From: Bacteriovoracaceae bacterium UBA6153
GTDB taxonomy: Bacteria > Bdellovibrionota > Bacteriovoracia > Bacteriovoracales > Bacteriovoracaceae
Direction of reading: 5' to 3'
DNA length: 64,000 nucleotides
Assembly: GCA_002428265.1 (NCBI GenBank)
Contig: DIUR01000001.1
Coordinates: forward strand, 260,766-324,765
Positions 17,463-25,779 of the stretch are shown here, piece by piece. Below the pieces are notes generated by a model. The model searched no databases. It was not told the DNA's origin and worked only from the letters and a program-made list of their open reading frames with translations. The translations under genes and the position numbers were made by a program. Positions within the stretch are counted from its first letter, which is position 1. The number at the start of each line of letters is the position of its first letter.

Positions 17463-18743
17463 TTAAGGTATATTCACTGAAAATTGAGTCGACGCTGCAC
17501 TTTGTGAACCTGTCGTTAAATTCGGGGCATTGAGTGCTGAATAGGCCTGAACTTTAAAATAAGTTATTCCGGCCATGAGAGTATTAAAATTAACGGTGGT
17601 TGGAGCAGTCCCACTTACAAAAGGAACGTTAACAAAAGACGCCGTGGTAATATCAAAATTATTTGTACGACTATAATAAACTCTATACCCACCTCCAAGA
17701 GAATTAACCGCAGTTTCACGATTTGCGATCCAACTCACTGCAACTGTCGGAGGAGGACCTGAATATGTATAACTTCCAAGCATCGATGAGCAGGCACTGC
17801 TGCCGATAACATTGGTTGAGTATGAATAAAAATTATAAGCACCTACTGCCAGAGCAGAGGTTGTAATGACCGCATTAGAAGTATAATCGGCCACAGCAGA
17901 ACCCACTTGAGTCGTGCACCCTGCATCTGAAAATAATTCGACAGTGTCTCCATTAGCAACACCTGATAATGTAACGGTAGGAGTTGAGTCATAATTAGGA
18001 CTCGTCTCTGGATTCGTTAATATTAAATTTGTAGCACTCGTTGGAAGAACACCTGTGTATTGATAAGTATAAAGCGCACCTGAGCAAACATTTGTTCCAG
18101 CTGCATTTGAACTGTTCACATAAAAATTATGAGTGCCAATGGCCACTGCCAGAGATGTAATAGTGACAGTCGTTCCACTTGCCACCCCAGAGCCATAAAC
18201 TGTCGAGCAGGCAGGATCGATAAAAATCCTACTAGTCTCCCCTGATTTAACTCCAGCAAGAATTAAAGTCGGAGTTGAATCAGCACTAGGATTTGTTCCC
18301 GGGGCCATGAGCGTGATGCTTGTAGCATTTTGTGGAGCCACACCAAGATATTGGTATGAAAGCATAGAAGCAGAACAAGCAGATGTAGTAAATGTATTTG
18401 TGGTCTTAGTAAAAAACTCGTGAGTCCCAACAGGCAATGACGAAAGTGTAACGTTCATGCTCGTTGCTGTTGCAGTTGTTGTACCAATCAAGGTTGAGCA
18501 TGTTGAGTTTCTGTAAATCTTAACCATCTCACCGACAACAAGCCCAGATAATGTAACGGTTGGATTAGCAATAAAAGATGGACTTGAAAGAGGATTAAAT
18601 AAAGTCATAGCAGCAGGAGCTGTTGGACTAATCGGTGCCCCTCCTGGTTTATTAAAAGTAAATGGTGCTGCGGCCGCAGGAGTTTTTGGTTTACAAGAAA
18701 CCATTAATGCTAAAGCTGAGAGTGTTATTAATAAACTTTTCAT
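17463..18743 (-). CDS. Lipoprotein with three Ig-like repeats and an FN3-like end
   Basis: 426 residues. The signal peptide ends in a lipobox with Cys17 (M-V-S-C). Three tandem repeats of about 95 residues follow, each with P-T-(V/L)-x-L-(S/A)-G-V, a G-(E/D)-x-V/S segment, a paired C-S/C-T, V-G-x-H/Y-x-F and a closing C-S...Y-x-Y. Each repeat holds two or more Cys, suggesting one disulfide per domain. The last 100 residues read as a fibronectin-III-like domain (V-A-V-S-W...G-Y-R-V-Y-Y). A surface-exposed adhesin or scaffold role is inferred. It lies between the barrel protein gene and the subtilase gene in one apparent operon. Confidence 0.7.
   Translation of the reverse strand: MKSLLITLSALALMVSCKPKTPAAAAPFTFNKPGGAPISPTAPAAMTLFNPLSSPSFIANPTVTLSGLVVGEMVKIYRNSTCSTLIGTTTATATSMNVTLSSLPVGTHEFFTKTTNTFTTSACSASMLSYQYLGVAPQNATSITLMAPGTNPSADSTPTLILAGVKSGETSRIFIDPACSTVYGSGVASGTTVTITSLAVAIGTHNFYVNSSNAAGTNVCSGALYTYQYTGVLPTSATNLILTNPETSPNYDSTPTVTLSGVANGDTVELFSDAGCTTQVGSAVADYTSNAVITTSALAVGAYNFYSYSTNVIGSSACSSMLGSYTYSGPPPTVAVSWIANRETAVNSLGGGYRVYYSRTNNFDITTASFVNVPFVSGTAPTTVNFNTLMAGITYFKVQAYSALNAPNLTTGSQSAASTQFSVNIP
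17770..18620 (-). repeat. Three tandem Ig-like coding repeats
   Basis: The repeats are clear at protein level (recurrent P-T-V-T-L-S-G, Cys-Thr/Ser and V-G-H/Y-x-F blocks, period about 95 residues) but only loosely visible in the DNA, so the duplication is old. Edges are approximate. Confidence 0.6.
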
Positions 18744-18751
18744 TTTTATCT

Positions 18752-19735
18752 CTATTTAAAATAGTACTTCGCACCCATTGAGAGATACTGGTTGCTATAA
18801 TTCATGTTCGTTTTAAAATCAGTCCCACTCTCTTTTTCCGCAAACTTTTGATTTCTTTTTCCCAGGTATTCATAACCGAGATTAGCCCCTAGCCCAAAGT
18901 GAGAATTGATATGATATTCAAAACCGACTTCAAGAAGAGCTGCTGGCCCAATTGAACTTAGCTTATAACTTTCTTCACCATCACTCATGGTTGAACTTAA
19001 ATGAGAGACTCCAAGATAGGCCGCGATCACCGGCTTCCACGCTGAATAATCTAGGAAGATAAATTTATACCCACCGTAAAAATTTTTAAATGAATCCTCG
19101 TATGTCCAACTCCCCGTCTGTGAAATATTAGTATTTACATCAGTAAGAGTGAGAGAATCAGTTTTTTGCCCATTGAGCATTCTGAACTTAAAAGCAAGAA
19201 AGGTATTTTTATTTGTTCTAAAACCAAAACCTGCAGAAAATAAAATCCCTGCCTTGTAATCTGATTCAGAAGCTTGACCCCATCTGGTAGGGTTAGCTGA
19301 TGTCGATGGAAGGGTTTTATTGTAGTCTTGTGCGACCGAAGATTTGTCTCCAATACTTATGGCGCCAGTATCAAGCTCGATAAAATATTTATAAGAATTA
19401 AATTTTTCCTGCTCACTCATGAAACCCGTGCGCTTTCTAATCTCTCTACCTGTTAATTCATTTCTTATTTTTTCAGGATGAGCACTCACCACACAAGTGT
19501 CTTTTGTAACATAAATTTGGTCTTGGTACTTAAAGGCCACAAGATTTGGATTTTTTGGAAGTGCTTTTACATTGATAACCAGATCTTTAAAAAGCTCTGC
19601 GCTCGCAGGTCTCAATGCGCCATTGTGATAAGACAGAACTCTACAGCTCTCAAGATTATTTAAAAAATAAGACTCAGTAGCACCTGCTTTTGAGCAGGCG
19701 AAAAGAATAGGAAAAATAACGAGGAATCTTCTCAT
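18752..19735 (-). CDS. Outer-membrane barrel-like protein
   Basis: 327 residues. After a signal peptide (or a lipoprotein signal with Cys14 in F-A-C-S) there is a globular part of about 110 residues, then alternating amphipathic strands ending in Y-L-S-M-G-A-K-Y-Y-F-K, an aromatic-rich final strand as in OmpA/OmpW-like barrels. It is the first gene of a three-gene set with the Ig-repeat lipoprotein and the subtilase, 8 bp and 12 bp apart. The set may form a surface assembly; that is inference from layout. Confidence 0.6.
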   Translation of the reverse strand: MRRFLVIFPILFACSKAGATESYFLNNLESCRVLSYHNGALRPASAELFKDLVINVKALPKNPNLVAFKYQDQIYVTKDTCVVSAHPEKIRNELTGREIRKRTGFMSEQEKFNSYKYFIELDTGAISIGDKSSVAQDYNKTLPSTSANPTRWGQASESDYKAGILFSAGFGFRTNKNTFLAFKFRMLNGQKTDSLTLTDVNTNISQTGSWTYEDSFKNFYGGYKFIFLDYSAWKPVIAAYLGVSHLSSTMSDGEESYKLSSIGPAALLEVGFEYHINSHFGLGANLGYEYLGKRNQKFAEKESGTDFKTNMNYSNQYLSMGAKYYFK

Positions 19736-19807
19736 TATCTAATTATGATCTTGTTTAGAAAGCATGCAAGTGGGAAGAATCCTTCATAGGGAAAAAGGCA
19801 CTGCCCC

Positions 19808-20392
19808 CTAGATGCTTATGTCATTTGAATCTGGTGCTACCGGAACGACTTGTTCCTCTTTAGTCTTTTTATTTTTAGAAGCTGATAACTTCTTGAACTT
19901 TACCAGAAACTCACCTGCAGAGTTCTCAAACTCAGGACTCGTTTGATCAACATCGTCGGGTATTGAAAAGGACCTCTCAAAACTTACCTTTTTGGTCGAC
20001 TTATTTTTTCCTGTCCCTGTTGTTGACTCGACGTCACCTTTAAACTTAATCATCCCCTTCTCGATTTTGATATCGAGGGGATGATCTTTGATTTGTTTAA
20101 CTTTTATTTTTAAAATTTTATGAGTGTCTGTAGTAACCCAGTCATATTCACCGATGACAGCGCCCTCGAAATTATTCTGATCAAAAGGTCCACCAAAACC
20201 CAGGCCTGGCTTCATGAAGCGCTTTATAAGCTGATCCATGCGTGTATCTGCATCGACAGAATCATCCATGAGAGACTTAAGCATCTCCTCTCGGGCCTTC
20301 ATGATTTCTTCAACTTGTTTTTGGAATTGATCGTCTTGTGCAAAGCCCTTAAAGGGCAATAAAAAAATTATTGTGAGAATTAATTTTTTCAT
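19808..20392 (-). CDS. Exported alpha-crystallin (small heat-shock) protein
   Basis: 194 residues with an N-terminal signal peptide ending in G-F-A, a helical segment rich in Glu, Lys and Met (about 20-60), and an alpha-crystallin-like domain (about 80-175): Y-D-W-V-T-T-D, L-D-I-K-I-E-K-G-M-I-K-F-K-G, V-S-F-E-R-S-F-S-I-P-D-D-V and G-E-F-L-V-K-F-K-K. The strand series matches Hsp20 proteins, which hold unfolded clients without ATP. Most Hsp20 proteins are cytoplasmic, so a periplasmic location is notable. No C-terminal I-x-I oligomerisation motif before the tail is obvious, although the sequence ends D-I-S-I. Confidence 0.65.
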   Translation of the reverse strand: MKKLILTIIFLLPFKGFAQDDQFQKQVEEIMKAREEMLKSLMDDSVDADTRMDQLIKRFMKPGLGFGGPFDQNNFEGAVIGEYDWVTTDTHKILKIKVKQIKDHPLDIKIEKGMIKFKGDVESTTGTGKNKSTKKVSFERSFSIPDDVDQTSPEFENSAGEFLVKFKKLSASKNKKTKEEQVVPVAPDSNDISI

Positions 20393-20437
20393 ATTCTTAG
20401 TCTCCTGATCATAAAATCAGCTTAACACAAAATGAGC

Positions 20438-20473
20438 AAAAAAAAAGGCCTCTCGATTTTGCCGAGAGGCCTC
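20438..20473 (-). terminator. Rho-independent terminator of the FKBP gene
   Basis: Perfect 9 bp stem GGCCTCTCG/CGAGAGGCC (20447-20471) with a 7-base loop; on the minus strand it is followed by nine or more T. It closes the gene that ends at 20504. Confidence 0.93.
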
Positions 20474-20503
20474 TATGAAAAATTATAATACTAGAGTATT
20501 AGA

Positions 20504-21214
20504 TTATTTTTTCTTTGGAGCTGCTGTTGGTGCTGCTTCTGGAGCAGGTGCTTTCTCAATTCCAAGAAGTTCAACTTCGAAGATAAGAGTTGCGCCACCA
20601 GCGATTTTTGGAGGTGCTCCAGCGTCGCCATAAGCAAGTTCAGAAGGGATAACGAATTTAGATTTTCCACCTACTTTCATAGTTTGAAGACCTTCAGTCC
20701 ATCCTCTGATAACTCTGTTAAGAGGGAAAGATACTTCTTGTTTTCTTTCAACAGAAGAATCAAATACCGTTCCATCGATAAGTGTACCGTGGTAGTGAAC
20801 TTTTACTACGTCAGTTTCTTTAGGTGATGGCCCTGTACCTTCTTTGATAACTTTGTAAGCAAGTCCAGAAGCCGTTTTAGTTGCCCCTTCGCTCTTTACG
20901 AATTTTTCTAGGAAATCAACACCAGTTTTTTTAACTTCAACTGATTGCTTCTCCATTCTTGCTTTGAACATATCCTGGATTTTTTGTTGGTATGCCATTG
21001 GATCAACTTTTTGTTTCTCACCTTTAGCTGCATCTCTAAGACCAGCTGTAAGAGCGTCAAGTTCAGCATCAGACATGCTTAACTGAGTTAAACGTGATCC
21101 GAACATTGTTCCGATTGAGTAAAAAGTTTTCTCTTCTTCAGTCTTAGGATCCTTTCCTTTTGAACATCCCACTGCAACAGTTGCTAGTAGTGCCAATACT
21201 AAAATCTTCTTCAT
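20504..21214 (-). CDS. FKBP-type peptidyl-prolyl isomerase lipoprotein (Mip/FkpA-like)
   Basis: 236 residues. The signal peptide ends in a lipobox at Cys17 (A-V-G-C-S-K). A helical dimerisation segment (about 20-105) precedes the FKBP domain: V-K-V-H-Y-H-G-T-L-I-D-G, F-D-S-S, F-P-L-N-R-V-I-R-G-W-T-E-G-L, A-Y-G and a closing L-I-F-E-V-E-L-L. The tail is Pro/Ala/Lys-rich. It assists folding of envelope proteins. ATG 21214 is chosen since AAGGA lies nine bases upstream; the in-frame ATG at 21223 touches that site. A good promoter lies just upstream and a terminator downstream, so it is monocistronic. Confidence 0.92.
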   Translation of the reverse strand: MKKILVLALLATVAVGCSKGKDPKTEEEKTFYSIGTMFGSRLTQLSMSDAELDALTAGLRDAAKGEKQKVDPMAYQQKIQDMFKARMEKQSVEVKKTGVDFLEKFVKSEGATKTASGLAYKVIKEGTGPSPKETDVVKVHYHGTLIDGTVFDSSVERKQEVSFPLNRVIRGWTEGLQTMKVGGKSKFVIPSELAYGDAGAPPKIAGGATLIFEVELLGIEKAPAPEAAPTAAPKKK

Positions 21215-21264
21215 TTTCGTCATTCCTTTGTATGATGAGGGTGAATAATTTTGTTTACCCATAT

Positions 21265-21293
21265 ACGTTAATGCGCCTTTGTTTAAATATCAA
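21265..21293 (-). promoter_or_regulatory. Sigma-70-type promoter for the FKBP gene
   Basis: On the minus strand TTGATA (21293-21288) and TAACGT (21270-21265) are separated by exactly 17 bases, about 50 bases before the ATG at 21214. Confidence 0.55.
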
Positions 21294-21294
21294 G

Positions 21295-22056
21295 CTAAGG
21301 AGTTACTTTTAAAAGCTCAATTTTTTCAACATTCGACGGAAGGGCCCTTTCCCAATCTCCGTACAAAGGATTTGGAAGCATAATAAATTTAGTCCCGAAG
21401 TCCTTTTGCATTTTATCTACTAACGCATTGCGATCTTTCACCGATTTTTTCTCAAAATCTATGTGGAAATCTGAAAGATTATCCCCAACCAGCATAACGA
21501 TAGAATACTTTTTTTGAATCTCAAGACGTCTTGGTTCTTTAGTATGGTCATCGCCCATTAACATTAGGTTTTGTTTCTTAACTGGAAAGCCTTGAGCAAC
21601 TAGGTTGTCTAAAGTGTCCTGGAACATTGCTATACGTCTATTAGATACGTAAAAAACTTCGACTTGTCTTTCAACTAAGAATTTTATGAAATCAAGTGCT
21701 CCGGGAATAGCGACTGCTTGTTTTAATTTTACCCAATCAGCAAAGTGACTTTCTTTCCACGAAAGACCTTCTTGAATTTCTCTGGCCCCGCCAAATGAGT
21801 TATCAAGAATCGTTTCGTCGATATCAAAGACAACTGCACGCTTTCTATTGTGCTTGTCTTCTAATTCACGCTCGATTTTTTCGCGGGCAATATTGTAGGC
21901 CTGATAAGTAAGAGCGCGGTACTCTCCACTTGTTTGTTGCCATAAATAAGCAGAGATCTGATGCTCTCTAGAGTTTGGTGCTAATTTACTGTTGTTAGAA
22001 TGAGTTGAGCACGACAGCGACAACACTAAAGTGGCCGCGATTAAAAATACTTTCAT
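21295..22056 (-). CDS. HAD-family acid phosphatase lipoprotein, e(P4)/class C type
   Basis: 253 residues with a lipoprotein signal peptide (L-S-L-S-C, Cys16). The HAD motif I is V-F-D-I-D-E-T-I-L-D-N; motif II is V-F-Y-V-S-N-R-R; motif IV is L-V-G-D-N-L-S-D-F. This pattern and length match the e(P4) surface nucleotidase family, which removes phosphate from nucleotides such as NMN and AMP at the outer membrane, allowing nucleoside uptake. It follows rnhA by 14 bp on the same strand. Confidence 0.88.
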   Translation of the reverse strand: MKVFLIAATLVLSLSCSTHSNNSKLAPNSREHQISAYLWQQTSGEYRALTYQAYNIAREKIERELEDKHNRKRAVVFDIDETILDNSFGGAREIQEGLSWKESHFADWVKLKQAVAIPGALDFIKFLVERQVEVFYVSNRRIAMFQDTLDNLVAQGFPVKKQNLMLMGDDHTKEPRRLEIQKKYSIVMLVGDNLSDFHIDFEKKSVKDRNALVDKMQKDFGTKFIMLPNPLYGDWERALPSNVEKIELLKVTP

Positions 22057-22070
22057 AAATCTCCTTGATA

Positions 22071-22730
22071 TTAAAAACCCGCTTCATCCAAAGCGAGGTT
22101 ACACATTTGATCGCACATTTCGTTTTGCGGGTGTCCCGCGTGGCCTTTCACCCATAAAAAATTTATTTTATCAAAGCGACTTACCAGTGTATCTAATTCC
22201 TTCCAAAGTGCAATATTCTCCGGCTCTTTGCCGTCTGCTTTTTTCCAGCCGCGGTTTTTCCATCCCGCTACCCAACTTGAAATTCCTTCTGTGACATATT
22301 TTGAATCGCTATAAACAAAGACCGGACTCTCACGATCTGAGACTCCTTCTTCAATCCATTTTTCTATCAATCCCTTAAGTCCTCTTATAACTCCTTCAAG
22401 CTCCATTTTGTTGTTAGTCGTAGGAACATCTACACCTGAAGATTTTAAAATCACCTCACCCTTTGAATCTTGAATCATCACTCCCCATGCACCCGGCCCT
22501 GGATTTCCTCTACAGGCCCCATCAGCAAAAATGGCATATCCTGAAGCAAGCTCTTGCATTTCATTGGGTAGTGGGAATTTAGATTCCCAGTTCAGAGACT
22601 TAGTTGTGACCGTGTCTTGAAGGTCTGGAGCGAGGCCCTCCAGGGTATCCAAAGCTTTCAAAGCTTCTGGGTATTGATCAAATACAGGACGCAATTTTTT
22701 AAGAATTTTAAGGACTTCGGATTTTTTCAT
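22071..22730 (-). CDS. rnhA: Ribonuclease HI with N-terminal extension
   Basis: 219 residues. The catalytic core starts near residue 65: I-F-A-D-G-A-C-R-G-N-P-G-P-G-A-W-G (Asp), K-M-E-L-E-G-V (Glu), V-Y-S-D-S-K-Y-V (Asp) and the W-V-K-G-H-A-G-H...N-E-M-C-D-Q loop (His and Asp), so all active-site residues are present. The first 60 residues are an extra helical segment not found in the E. coli enzyme (155 residues). The enzyme removes RNA from RNA:DNA hybrids. ATG 22730 is preferred over a TTG two codons upstream. Confidence 0.95.
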   Translation of the reverse strand: MKKSEVLKILKKLRPVFDQYPEALKALDTLEGLAPDLQDTVTTKSLNWESKFPLPNEMQELASGYAIFADGACRGNPGPGAWGVMIQDSKGEVILKSSGVDVPTTNNKMELEGVIRGLKGLIEKWIEEGVSDRESPVFVYSDSKYVTEGISSWVAGWKNRGWKKADGKEPENIALWKELDTLVSRFDKINFLWVKGHAGHPQNEMCDQMCNLALDEAGF

Positions 22731-22788
22731 AGCCAAAATTCTAGTTTAATTAATACTCTTTTTAAAGCGATTATGTTATCAATGTGGG

Positions 22789-23283
22789 ATGAAAACAGCA
22801 TTTTCCATACGTGTCTATAAGCAGTATTTTAACTTTGCTTCTTCTCATTTCATGCTTTTTAAGGATGGAACGAGAGAGCCTCTTCACGGCCATAATTATC
22901 GTGTTGCTGTTAAAGGCAATGCTCCGGCCCTTGAAGATGATATGGTTTTTGATTTTTTAAATATCAAACCTATCGTTCGTAAAATTTGTGACTCTCTTGA
23001 TCACAGACTGTTAATTCCTAAAGATCATCCACATATTATTATCGAAGACCGCGAAAAAAATTATAACATCATCACTCCTGATGAGTCGGTATTCAGCATT
23101 CCTAAATCAGATTGTTTACTTCTTCCGATTGAAAACACTTCAGCAGAAAGAATTGCAGCTTATCTCGCGATGGAAATCAGAAACGAAGTTCTTGCCCAAT
23201 ATAAATTTGAGTTCGACGAACTGGAAATTGAAGTCGAAGAAACTCCCGGCCAGGCCGCGGTATACACTCTTTTCAAGGAATAG
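22789..23283 (+). CDS. 6-pyruvoyl-tetrahydropterin synthase family protein, PTPS-III type
   Basis: 164 residues of the PTPS/QueD fold with zinc ligands His20, His33 and His35 (F-A-S-S-H-F, L-H-G-H-N-Y), S-L-D-H-R-L-L, and the substrate Glu region near E-E-T-P-G-Q-A. The catalytic Cys of QueD/PTPS (C-x3-H-G-H) is absent; instead Glu30 gives E-P-L-H-G-H, the x-E-x2-H-G-H signature of PTPS-III. PTPS-III cleaves dihydroneopterin to 6-hydroxymethyl-dihydropterin and replaces FolB in folate synthesis. The next gene, an M14 peptidase, starts 6 bp downstream. No convincing Shine-Dalgarno precedes the ATG. Confidence 0.75.
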   Translation: MKTAFSIRVYKQYFNFASSHFMLFKDGTREPLHGHNYRVAVKGNAPALEDDMVFDFLNIKPIVRKICDSLDHRLLIPKDHPHIIIEDREKNYNIITPDESVFSIPKSDCLLLPIENTSAERIAAYLAMEIRNEVLAQYKFEFDELEIEVEETPGQAAVYTLFKE

Positions 23284-23289
23284 ATAAAG

Positions 23290-23976
23290 ATGAAATTTAC
23301 AGAACTGCCACATGGTACAAGTGTTAAAGGTGAAAAAATTCCCGCTTACAAATCAGAGAAATCCGCTGATAAGTATATCTACATTTTAGGTGCTGTTCAC
23401 GGCGATGAAGTTGAAGGTGCTCACTTAGCTCTTAAACTTCATGAATGGCTTGGTGAAACAAATGAAGTCGATATGCCAATCGTTATTGTCCCTGTTGTTA
23501 ACGTCGATGGCTACAAAGCTGGAACGAGAGTTAACGGCAATGGTGTAGACTTAAACCGCAACCTGCCTTCTGCTCAGTGGACTCCGGAAGCTCGTGAAGC
23601 AAAATATTTTCCAGGAACCGCTCCTTTATCAGAGCCAGAAAATAAATTTTTAGTGGAGCTCTTTAACAAGTACCCGCCAAAATTTATTTTAAGTTTCCAT
23701 TCTTGGTACCCGGTTATTAACTACAACGGAGCTTGTAAAGAAATTGCCGATTTTCTTGCTAGCTATAACAAGTATCCTATCGAAGCTGACTTCCTCACTC
23801 ACCCGACTCCTGGCTCTCTTGGTGAGTTCGGGCCACAGGAGTTCAAGTCTCCTGTTCTAACTTTCGAGTGTCCGGTTTTATCAGACACCGTGACTCTTGA
23901 GTCTGTATGGAAGGAAAACGAAGAAGGATTTAAAAAGCTCTTCACGACAAAAATCATCGAAACATTTAAAGCATAA
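23290..23976 (+). CDS. M14-family zinc carboxypeptidase, MpaA-like
   Basis: 228 residues, no signal peptide. Zinc ligands appear as G-A-V-H-G-D-E-V-E-G (H-x2-E) and F-H-S-W (His); the N-V-D-G-Y-x-A-G-T-R and D-L-N-R-N motif and the late catalytic Glu in L-T-F-E-C-P are typical of the short M14 members such as murein peptide amidase MpaA, which cuts the gamma-D-Glu-diaminopimelate bond during muropeptide recycling. It is co-transcribed with the PTPS-like gene. In a predator it could process prey peptidoglycan fragments, but that is speculation. Confidence 0.75.
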   Translation: MKFTELPHGTSVKGEKIPAYKSEKSADKYIYILGAVHGDEVEGAHLALKLHEWLGETNEVDMPIVIVPVVNVDGYKAGTRVNGNGVDLNRNLPSAQWTPEAREAKYFPGTAPLSEPENKFLVELFNKYPPKFILSFHSWYPVINYNGACKEIADFLASYNKYPIEADFLTHPTPGSLGEFGPQEFKSPVLTFECPVLSDTVTLESVWKENEEGFKKLFTTKIIETFKA

Positions 23977-23984
23977 TTCTTTAG

Positions 23985-24008
23985 TGGCCGGACACTTAAG
24001 TCCGGCCA
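23985..24008 (+). terminator. Strong hairpin after the M14 peptidase gene
   Basis: Perfect 9 bp inverted repeat TGGCCGGAC/GTCCGGCCA around a 6-base loop, nine bases after the stop codon. The downstream tract (TTATC) is not a T-run, so it may protect the 3' end rather than terminate well. Confidence 0.6.
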
Positions 24009-24032
24009 TTATCAAACACTTTCTGTCTTCAC

Positions 24033-24062
24033 TTGCTCGCCTCTCTTTTTAAATACTACACT
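24033..24062 (+). promoter_or_regulatory. Putative promoter for the second subtilase
   Basis: TTGCTC (24033-24038) and TACACT (24057-24062) with an 18-base spacer, about 35 bases before the ATG at 24097. Confidence 0.4.
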
Positions 24063-24096
24063 AAAGCTTCATCAAACTTTCCCAAGGATGGACGTT

Positions 24097-25401
24097 ATGA
24101 AGTTTGCTTTAATGACAGCACTAATGCTGTCAACTCTCTCATTACACGCAGGTGTAACTCCCAACGAATTAGTCATTAAAATGAAGGCCGGAAAATCTCT
24201 TCCAAAACTTTCAAAATCTGCTCAGGTTCAAAACCTTTTTGGATCTGTTTTTATTATCAGAAACACCAATGCTGACCTATTAGAAAAACAGCTTAAGAAT
24301 AATCCTGATGTTGAGTACACGGAAAGAAATCACTCGAGAGCGGTAAGTCTTCCAACTCCACAGATCGATAACAATTCTTACGATAAAAATAACGACAAAA
24401 CTGTCAGCCAGTTTAATGACCCACGCGCGAGCAAAGTATGGTCATTTGACGATGCTGAGTACTTTGGTGTCTCGGTTGATGCAGCTTATAAGCTTTATTC
24501 AACACAAGCGACAACTCCAGTTATTGTTGCCGTCATCGACACTGGTGTTGATTACACTCACGAAGATCTAAAAGATGTTATGTGGATGAACCCAAATGAG
24601 ATCCCTGGCAATGGAATCGATGATGATAACAATGGCTACGTTGACGATATTTACGGGATCAACGTCGTTGTCAGAGACAGTAAAGGCGTTGCTACAACGA
24701 ACGTCAAAGATGCCCACTCTCACGGCTCACACGTCTCTGGAACAATTGCAGCGAAACAAAATAATAAACTCGGTATCGCTGGAATTGCTTCAAACGCACG
24801 CATTATGGCCATTCGTGGTGTTCCAAATAACACTGATGAAACAGATATCAACATTGCTGAAGCTTTCATCTATGCTGCTAAAAATGGTGCAAAAATCATC
24901 AACTGCTCTTTTGGAAAAGGCAGCAATGAAGGCAAAAACCTAATCCCCGATACACTTCAATACATTCAGGACAACTACGGTGTCCTGGTCGTTGCAGCGG
25001 CCGGAAACTCATCTCAAGACATTGACCGCTCACCTACTTATCCAGCAAGTCACAAAAATGATAACCTGCTTATCGTGGCCTCAAGTACAAGCAGCAATAC
25101 TCTGAGTGGATTTTCTAATTATGGAAAAATCAGCGTAGATGTTGCAGCTCCGGGCTCAAGTATCTTTTCGACAACTCCAGGAAATAGATATGAAAATATG
25201 TCCGGGACATCGATGGCCAGCCCAACAACTGTTGGAGTAGCGGCAGAAGTTCTTTCTCATTACCCTAATCTCTCTCCTATCCAATTGAAGAAAGTTTTAA
25301 TGGATTCAGTCACTCCTGTTGCCCGCTTTAAAGATAAAGTTGTTTCGGGTGGAAGAATTGATTTATTAAATGCATTGGAGCTTGCTCGTACAGTCAAATA
25401 G
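24097..25401 (+). CDS. Secreted subtilisin-like serine protease (S8)
   Basis: 434 residues: signal peptide (about 1-18), a short I9-like propeptide (about 20-80), then an S8 domain with Asp148 (V-I-D-T-G-V-D), His209 (S-H-G-S-H-V-S-G), Asn304 (A-A-A-G-N-S) and Ser372 (S-G-T-S-M-A-S-P). Between Asp and His there is a D-D-D-N-N-G-Y-V-D-D loop that looks calcium-binding. Unlike the subtilase at 15654 it has no large insert before the Ser. ATG 24097 has AAGGA eight bases upstream; an ATG at 24088 lies too near that site. Confidence 0.93.
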   Translation: MKFALMTALMLSTLSLHAGVTPNELVIKMKAGKSLPKLSKSAQVQNLFGSVFIIRNTNADLLEKQLKNNPDVEYTERNHSRAVSLPTPQIDNNSYDKNNDKTVSQFNDPRASKVWSFDDAEYFGVSVDAAYKLYSTQATTPVIVAVIDTGVDYTHEDLKDVMWMNPNEIPGNGIDDDNNGYVDDIYGINVVVRDSKGVATTNVKDAHSHGSHVSGTIAAKQNNKLGIAGIASNARIMAIRGVPNNTDETDINIAEAFIYAAKNGAKIINCSFGKGSNEGKNLIPDTLQYIQDNYGVLVVAAAGNSSQDIDRSPTYPASHKNDNLLIVASSTSSNTLSGFSNYGKISVDVAAPGSSIFSTTPGNRYENMSGTSMASPTTVGVAAEVLSHYPNLSPIQLKKVLMDSVTPVARFKDKVVSGGRIDLLNALELARTVK

Positions 25402-25479
25402 TTTTCATATGCTATTAATTTATAATTTCTTTTCGTTTTAACTTAAATAATTTTCACAAGATAACTTCTTAAAAAAATC

Positions 25480-25510
25480 ATTCTCCTTGAACAAAAAGTT
25501 CAAGGAGAAT
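25480..25510 (+). promoter_or_regulatory. 13 bp perfect hairpin that includes the ribosome binding site of the DUF4160 gene
   Basis: ATTCTCCTTGAAC (25480-25492) and GTTCAAGGAGAAT (25498-25510) pair perfectly around A5. The 3' arm contains AAGGAG, the Shine-Dalgarno of the ATG at 25513, so the folded leader would hide it. There is no T-run after it, so termination is unlikely. As DNA it could also be an operator. Confidence 0.75.
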
Positions 25511-25512
25511 TT

Positions 25513-25779
25513 ATGCCAAAAATTTCAGAATTTTATGGAATTAAAATTTATATTTACTGGAATGATAATCAACATCATAAACTTCCTCATTTCCATGCCT
25601 ACTACTCAGAGCATATTGCCGCTTTTGACTTAAAAGGAAATCTTCTAATAGGAAAGATGCCTAAGAGGGCGAAAAAGCTGATTAAAGCATGGGCACTAGA
25701 AAAGAGTAGTGAATTAATGTATGCTTGGACATGTGCGGAAGAATTAAAAGCTCTGCCCGTGATCGAAGGTTTAAAATGA
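25513..25779 (+). CDS. DUF4160 protein (putative toxin-antitoxin-like pair, gene 1)
   Basis: 88 residues: M-P-K-I-S-E-F-Y-G-I-K-I-Y-I-Y followed by H-K-L-P-H-F-H-A-Y-Y and A-W-A-L-E. This N-terminal pattern with the P-H-F-H-A motif is typical of DUF4160 proteins, which commonly sit next to DUF2442 proteins in mobile small two-gene cassettes. The activity is not established. The stop overlaps the next start (ATGA), and translation depends on a ribosome binding site inside a hairpin. Confidence 0.8.
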   Translation: MPKISEFYGIKIYIYWNDNQHHKLPHFHAYYSEHIAAFDLKGNLLIGKMPKRAKKLIKAWALEKSSELMYAWTCAEELKALPVIEGLK

